From: Chrysomallon squamiferum
Taxonomy: Eukaryota > Mollusca > Gastropoda > Neomphalida > Peltospiridae
Reading direction: 5' to 3'
Assembly: GCA_012295275.1 (NCBI GenBank)
Contig: CM022665.1
Coordinates: 32,747,522-32,811,521 of the forward strand
DNA length: 64,000 nucleotides
The notes beneath the pieces were generated by a model. It was not told the origin of the DNA. It ran no database searches and worked only from the letters and a program-made list of their open reading frames with translations. The translations under genes were made by a program, and so were the position numbers. Positions 57,587 to 64,000 of the stretch are shown piece after piece (the first letter of the stretch is position 1; the number at the start of each line of letters is the position of its first letter).

Positions 57587-60500
57587 AAGAAAAAACCCCG
57601 ACCCCAAACAAACAATAACAACAAAACACTGAATATTTTTTATCAAATTTAATTTGGCACAGACAATGACATACAAAATTAGATTTTGTCTTAAATAAAC
57701 AATGTTTTTTGTACAAACAAAATGTAAAGAAAAATGTTCAACTAATCAGTCTAATGTTAGGTCAGTTTATTACAAAAAGAAAAGTTTAGATAAACAAAAA
57801 TGTAATTTTTTATTTTATTTCCTGCTAACCATAAAATTTCATGTCATACATCTGTGCATCAATAAAACAAATAAAATTTATCCTTTGCTATTTAATTAAT
57901 TTTTTAAAGAAAAAAGCACAAGGATAAATTTGTAAAAAAAACAAAACAAAAAAGTACATAATTTTTAAAAGTGAAATTGTTTTCTTTCTTTTTTGCAAAT
58001 GATGTAGAGGTAGACTTTGTATTTAGAGAAATTTAAGCTAGCTATGGTCATGAATCTATGATTTTAAAGATAGAACATTTAACTTGAATACGTAAAAAAC
58101 AGTAAGATAAAATGAAGTAGATTGTACTAACTCAGCTGTCCAGTTAATAAAAGCCTTTAAATAAGGGACAATTAATATAATTAATGATTGTCTGTATATA
58201 AGCAGTCATACTTATTATCCCAATCAGAAAGTAATATTAAGCCAAAACAGTATGATGAAGAAAAAAAGTACTGATAAACAAAAACTAAATGAAATTTTCA
58301 TGTAATAGAAAGTTGTCACAATTGGTTATAATAAAAGAATATCATATTTTATTTACTAACAAAAAAGAAAATATAACTGTTAAGCAGAATTAATTATTTA
58401 TTATAAACATGATTTATTTAAAAAAAAAAATAATAATAATAGTAAGAAATAAAATGTTCTAGTTTATGTATTTTTGTATTATATAATTATATAATTATTA
58501 TGTTTTAAATATCTGTATTTATTGATTTATTAGAAACTATTCATTAATATATGTATAAACTGTGAACTGTTGGCCAGAAATTAATGAAAATATTGTTCCA
58601 AAGTTCTGAAGGATTAGGAAGAGGTTCAGTGGCTTTTGACAATATTATGTACTTTACAAATGAATGTCACCATGGGTAATTCCATAAGTACTCTTTAAAC
58701 AATAAATAAAAAACAACAATGTATTGGAACTATGCATTATAGATAATATACATTATGTGTTAACAAACCAGTTTACAAAAAAAATTGATATGAAAGGCAC
58801 AACATTATTTTATTTGAGCATTTTAAATGTTATTACTCATGTCTATTCTATTAATTTAATTTTTAAAATTTAAATTTTTTATGCTTATTTGCTAAAATCA
58901 GAAGTTATAATAATTATGTTTGTAGACTAAAAGATAACAGATGACTAACTTACATCGATAACAATTACAATATTATAGATCTTAAAAAAACACACAATAT
59001 TACTCATAAATAGCTGTTTGCTTATTACACTACATAAGACCACAACACTTACTTCATGCAGATATAAAACATTTTAAAAGTTTGATTCAAAAACCAGCAA
59101 CAAGATCAGTTTTTCATTCATTTTATATATTCCTAATTATAAATTTGTGTTTTTCTTCTGCCTGTTCAGATATGTTTTTCTTCAATGTGTAGCAATAAAC
59201 GAAACAACATCCAGGAAAACATTTCACTGTAAACAGATTACATAATTTCGTGTTCTACATTTATAATCAGGCTGTATTAAATTTATTTTGCCTGCTATAC
59301 ACTCAAAGTGAAAGTGTTCTAAACAAGAAAACATATCACAGGTTCTTTATCGGAAGCCTTTTTTTCTGCCTGAGAAAATTAAAGTTTCACAATAAACAAG
59401 TTGTAAAAAATGAATATTACAACAAAACACAGGCATCATCTTTTCTGTATGGTTAATGTGGATGTATAAAGGGTTACTATTATGCCAGCAGTTAATTTGT
59501 TTTTACCATTTCATATCTGTCTAAGCTTAAAGTATTAAAATAAATATCAACTTAAAAAAAGTTTTGTTCACATGAAAAGTTGTACAAGGCATTTCAGTAA
59601 TACAATTTCAGTTAGATAAATACAATGTTAATCTTTTGACAATTTTAACTTAAATATTTTTACTTAAATAAAAAACAATAAGTAATTTAATTAATCTATA
59701 TTTCTGTTTTGTTTCTGTTTAAAAGATAACAATAACAGTTTAAACAAATAGATATTATATATTCTAAATTTACAAATTTTAAGGAAGGAAAGAAAGGTTG
59801 AATAAATAGATAATATGTAATGATAGTTCAACCTGCTGAAAAAACTGAGCAGAAACCACATGTTAGAATAGATGACAATGAGTTATAAAACAGGCCATGC
59901 TGGAATTGTTGTTTTGTATTTCATTTATCTTCTCAATAATAACCAACTAATTAATATATTAATTTACACTTAAATATTTATTTATTATTTAATGTGTTGG
60001 TAAAAATTAAAAGAACAAAAAAAAACAATTAAAATTAACAAATTTAATTAAATATATCTTCCGTTAGTTAAAGCAATTCAGACTATATTTACATTAAATT
60101 AAATTACATATTCAATATGAATTTTATATATTGTCTTGATTGCTGAAAGCCTTATAAAAATCAATTTTTAGATGTAAATATGTTTAGTTTTAAAACAACT
60201 GTGCAAATGTAGTTTTAAAAATAATAATTTAAAAAAAAGAATGACAACAAAATAAATACAACTCGCCCATCTCATCCCCAAAATACAAAAAAACAGGAAA
60301 AAAGGGTCAGTGTTAATCCAAACAACACATTAACAGTAACAGACAAATCACATGAAGGATTTACAAAAAGCAAACAAAAAAGAATCAAAAACAAATATGA
60401 AAGTGTTTAATGACTGTCTGTGCCCTTGTTTTAAAATAAATTTTAAAAATAGCATAGAATGAATATATTTAACATTTCAAGCATGAAAATTAGGCAGATT

Positions 60501-61189
60501 AATTTTAGGTATCTTTTCCCTGTCTTTCACAGAACATTATCACAGTTATAAAAGCAAGAAGCATAAAATTATAAAAACTGAGGCTGTTTTAATGCAATAA
60601 AAATATAGCTAATACATTTAGTTTCAAATCAAATTTTATGAGAACTATTTTATAAACTGATAGTTTTGATAAAAGTATGAAAATGAACATTTATAATTTT
60701 AAAATGTTACATTAACCACAAAATAAAACTTCATACAAACATTTTCAAAATGTTAGATAATAGGTATGCCATGAATAATTATCACTAGTAATTTACAGAT
60801 ATCAATATGAAATCTGAAAACTACATATTACTAATAAATAAAGTTACTAGTACAAAACAATCATTAATATCACATGTATACTTACAAATTTATTATAAAC
60901 TCTGTTCATATTATTGTTTTTAAATGTGGAATTATTATTTAAAAAGATAAATGTTGTGTATTTTTAATCCTTGCAAGTGCAAAGCAAAGTTAATTTTTGA
61001 AGAATAAAGCAAACATATAGTGGTTGAATGTGTAAATATACTACTGTTAATTAAAAATTTGTAATTTGTACATTATTAATAATTTTTAATGGCTATAAAT
61101 ACTTTTATAATTGTTATACTAGTACCAGAAATTATTCTAACTATTTATTTTAAATACAGAAACCAGAACCATGTAATAAATACATTTAT
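55760..61189. other. Long AT-rich intergenic stretch, no gene seen
   Basis: No exon with recognisable protein similarity or convincing splice borders on either strand. Contents: poly(A) of 31 at 57183-57213, a second long A-tract at about 57560-57584, and many AT-rich low-complexity runs. The right-hand part is presumably 3'UTR of the CCDC181-like gene, whose stop codon is at 61190-61192. Confidence 0.55.
57183..57213. repeat. Poly(A) tract, 31 bases
   Basis: An uninterrupted A-run. No coding sequence, SINE body or target duplication was recognised next to it, so it may be the tail of an unrecognised retroposon or a simple repeat. Confidence 0.85.
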
Positions 61190-61800
61190 TTAATATCTGT
61201 AACCATAGTAATCAACATATTTAAATGACTGGGCTTGTCTAATAGCACGCATTAGAGCCATGGTTTTGCGTGACCGACGAATTGTTGCTTTGTGTGTTTT
61301 GTTTCGATGTTTCTCGGAAGCACAGGCCTTTCGGCTTTCAATATTTTTCTTTTTTAACCATCTGAAATAAATTTAAAAAAACAATAATTATTTTAAAAAC
61401 AACAACAAATAGAGATAAGAAATCCTTTTACTTTAAAATTGAAAAAGATAATATACTACAAAACATAAACACTAAAACATAATAATTAAATCTGTACTAA
61501 ATGATTTTACTTATGAAATTAAATTCTGAACTGTTGGCTTATATAGTATAAAATATATTTAAAATATCACATCAAAAAGATGATAAAACAGTCAAGCAGT
61601 TCTTAAAACCTTTGTTTAAATATTAACATGTTACATATTTTTTACATAAAGAAGATATCGAGCAATGACTAGAACAATAAATTTAACATTTGGAATAATT
61701 TACTATTAGATTTCAAATTACTGACATTCCAACTTACAAAGACATTAAAACTTATGCCCAAACAAAATAAGTAAATAAATAAGTATTAAAAATTAATAAC

Positions 61801-61848
<48 letters not shown>

Positions 61849-63734
61849 TTAAAAATAGTAAATACAGAAATAAATTTAAAATAAACTTACTCCCTGAAAG
61901 CTTTGTCACATTCTTCTCTTGATGCAAGATAAAATCTTTCTTTCATTTCTTGTTCTTCTCTTTTCTTCAACAATTTTTCTTTATGCATCTGTGTTCTTTT
62001 ATTTTTTAACCACTCATTGTATGCTTCTCTGCTCTGCTCAGTCTAAATAATTAAAATACAAAAAAGTTCATTAAAACTCGATTGTATGAACAATTCTTAT
62101 TTTAATCATAAGTGATTTTCTTTTCCAGCTTTCTTTCTCAACTTCTTTATATTTTCAACTGCAATGTTTCCCCCCAAAATACTTGCACTAGTCATAGAGT
62201 AGGTAATAATGTTTTCAAATAATATTCATCATTTATGTTATATAATCACTTGGTCCATTATTATTAGTTTTAGTTATTTGAAAAATGATATTAAAGCCTA
62301 TTCAATATATAACTGAAAGCATTAGAAAATTGCCATCATTATGGAAATAACAGTTCATTTTAAACTTGTAAAGGTCTGTTTTCTGAAATCTAAAAATTCC
62401 AATATTCATGTAGCCCAAATGGGCATTTTTCATCATCTAAACTTTTAAAGCATTTACATTATTTTGGATATACTAAATTAATGAAATAGTTAATAATGAA
62501 CAGAAAAAAGAAAAGAAAAGAGAAAGAAGAATGACAAACGCACTGCAGTAATAAACAAAAATTAACTGATTGTAGCAGCTTGAAAATCTAAGAACTAAGT
62601 GTTGTGTTTCAGACTGAAAGCATTTACATTATTTTGGATATACTAAATTAATGAAATAGTTAATAATGAACAGAAAAAAGAAAAGAAAAGAGAAAGAAGA
62701 ATGACAAACGCACTGCAGTAATAAACAAAAATTAACTGATTGTAGCAGCTTGAAAATCTAAGAACTAAGTGTTGTGTTTCAGACTGAAGCAAGTGTGACT
62801 AAAGTTCAAGTGTTGTGCATAAAATTAAATATTTTTGATCAGTTACAAACAATACAGGAAAATCAACAATAATAAATAAATAAATATATGCATATGTATA
62901 AAAATATTTAAAAAAAAAATCAGTAATATTACAAAACTGCATATTATTTCCTTCAAACAACAGTTATTACAACAAAAACCCCTAAAAACCCCACAGAAAA
63001 ACAGAAATTAAAAAAATGGAAGAAAAAGAAACTGCACCCATGAACAATTTACCAAGCATTATCATTTGTAAAATAATTTTTTAAAAACAATGTCCTCATT
63101 TTTTGTTTTTCCTAACTTTATTTATTTATTTATTTTTGGAAAAATAATTCACTCTGATGATACAAATTTTGTAAAAATTGTAATATTGGAAGAAAACAAA
63201 CAAAAAAACAAAATAATAATAATAATAATAAATTATTTGTTATGTGAAGAAGATAAAAGTTCATTGAGTAATAGTTAATACAGACTGATTCTTTATAAAG
63301 TACTTTTATAGTAAGCTTGCAAAATGTAACAGTTTAGTAAATTATTGTTACTTTAATAATAACTATAACTACATTTCTAAACTAGTATATTTTTTAATGA
63401 TTTTAACTAAAGCATTAATAAATAAATAAATAATAATAATAACAATAATAATAATAATAAAGAGAAAAGTATAGGTAATTTGTATTTCTTTTTGACTAAT
63501 GATAAAATATATTTTATATATCAATTTGACATTCTTATTAATTCTTTATGGCATAAAAAAAAAAACTTAAAAGAAAAAAAAAATGAAGAAATAAAAAAAA
63601 TAAATAAATAAATAACTGCTCAAAATCTTGTTTTGACATTTCCTCAAAGGTTTTAAAGTTCTATAAGGTTAATCAGAAATAAAATATACCTGAGCAGCAT
63701 CAGAGGATTCAGAATAGATGGTGTCATCCTTCTC
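61190..63734 (-). CDS. CCDC181: CCDC181-like coiled-coil protein, last three exons
   Basis: Three exons join in phase: 63690-63734, 61891-62042, 61190-61361. They give 123 codons up to TAA at 61190-61192; the 5' part lies beyond the right edge. The product is highly charged: an acidic lead (EKDDTIYSESSDAAQ), then two W-L-K-K/N-K units (EAYNEWLKNKRTQ and CDKAFREWLKKKN) with a K/E/R-rich helix between, and a basic end finishing in AQSFKYVDYYGYRY. Repeated A-F/Y-x-x-WL-x-x-K units and a final 'AK/QPFRFxDxY'-like end match vertebrate CCDC181, a microtubule-associated protein of cilia and sperm flagella. MAP9 and CCDC34 share the WLxxK units but not this ending. Charged coiled coils are easily mis-assigned, hence the moderate confidence. 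Confidence 0.6.
61801..61848. repeat. (AAT)16 microsatellite in CCDC181-like intron
   Basis: An uninterrupted AAT run just left of the middle coding exon (61891-62042), on its donor side, in the last intron. Simple repeat. Confidence 0.9.
62448..62787. repeat. Perfect 170-bp tandem duplication
   Basis: 62448-62617 and 62618-62787 read identically base for base, from 'aagcatttacattattttgg' to 'gtgttgtgtttcagactga'. The unit contains a purine-rich run of AAAG/AGAAG. It lies in the intron between exons 63690-63734 and 61891-62042. Perfect identity implies a very recent duplication or an assembly artefact. Confidence 0.95.
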
Positions 63735-64000
63735 CTGGTAGGATGAAACCAACAGTAAAAATATATTTATTAACATTTGATAAATAAGAATAACTAACAT
63801 CACAGTTTCTAAGAACTATGCATTTACTTTACAGCTGTCAAGGGGTTCTGAAACCTAACTTTCTAGATTTATGTAAGTTATTCCATGGTATTGTTCTACT
63901 TGCTTCAGTATTATTTGCAATACATTTTTTTTTTTTTTTTTAAATTTATAAAATAATAAAATACTAATGAGAGAAACACTAAACAGAAAGGAGCAGCTGT
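63735..64000. other. Intron of the CCDC181-like gene, no exon seen
   Basis: Sequence upstream of exon 63690-63734 on the minus strand; AT-rich with a T-tract near 63928. No further coding exon was recognised before the window ends. Confidence 0.5.

Overview
The window is nuclear DNA of an intron-rich invertebrate animal. It is very AT-rich (roughly 70% or more by eye), with GT-AG introns of about 0.1 to 3.5 kb, many microsatellites and many decayed DNA transposons. Proteins rebuilt exon by exon look like bilaterian orthologues of human proteins. A mollusc or other lophotrochozoan is my best guess, but that is inference from protein flavour and repeat style, not proof. Nothing here is prokaryotic: no operons, CRISPR arrays or ribosome binding sites.

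Layout, left to right. 1-7176 is mostly non-coding; it holds an array of about 195-bp repeats (3413-4390), an unidentified possible small gene (3469-5386, +) and, presumably, the first intron of REPS1, whose first coding exon is at 7177-7326 (-). REPS1 diverges from RBBP4 (8957-17462, +, 15 coding exons, 426 aa, complete), which has an E2F-type site 83 bp before its ATG and a nested transposon in intron 1. RBBP4 converges on a TAB2/TAB3 homologue (24860-29043, -, 6 coding exons, about 633-635 aa, complete). Their 3' sides share 7.4 kb without recognisable genes. Upstream of TAB lie a candidate 5'UTR exon (30396-30453), a decayed hAT transposase end (33118-33249), and a compact ETS/NRF1/YY1 promoter-like cluster (36403-36450).

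A SENP6/SENP7-type SUMO protease follows (38854-52346, -, 21 coding exons, about 1,532 aa, intact catalytic His/Asp/Cys). It has one apparent frame break, in the exon carrying its SUMO-interacting motif. Its introns hold a 66-bp perfect palindrome beside (CT)43 and a 795-bp TIR element. 52347-61189 holds a broken FLYWCH/MULE transposase gene (about 53400-54369), a short hAT-type MITE (55592-55751) and long AT-rich non-coding DNA. The last three coding exons of a CCDC181-like coiled-coil gene (61190-63734, -) close the window, with a perfect 170-bp tandem duplication in one intron.

Functionally the host genes are unrelated housekeeping or signalling genes: histone chaperone (RBBP4), endocytic adaptor (REPS1), K63-ubiquitin-sensing TAK1 adaptor (TAB2/3), poly-SUMO protease (SENP6/7) and a probable cilium/microtubule-associated coiled-coil protein (CCDC181). 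No new multi-gene system is evident. The points most worth a second look are the SENP frame break, the altered TAB ubiquitin-binding finger with its His/Cys tail, and the layered transposon history. All exon borders were derived by hand from reading frame, splice phase and GT/AG dinucleotides.
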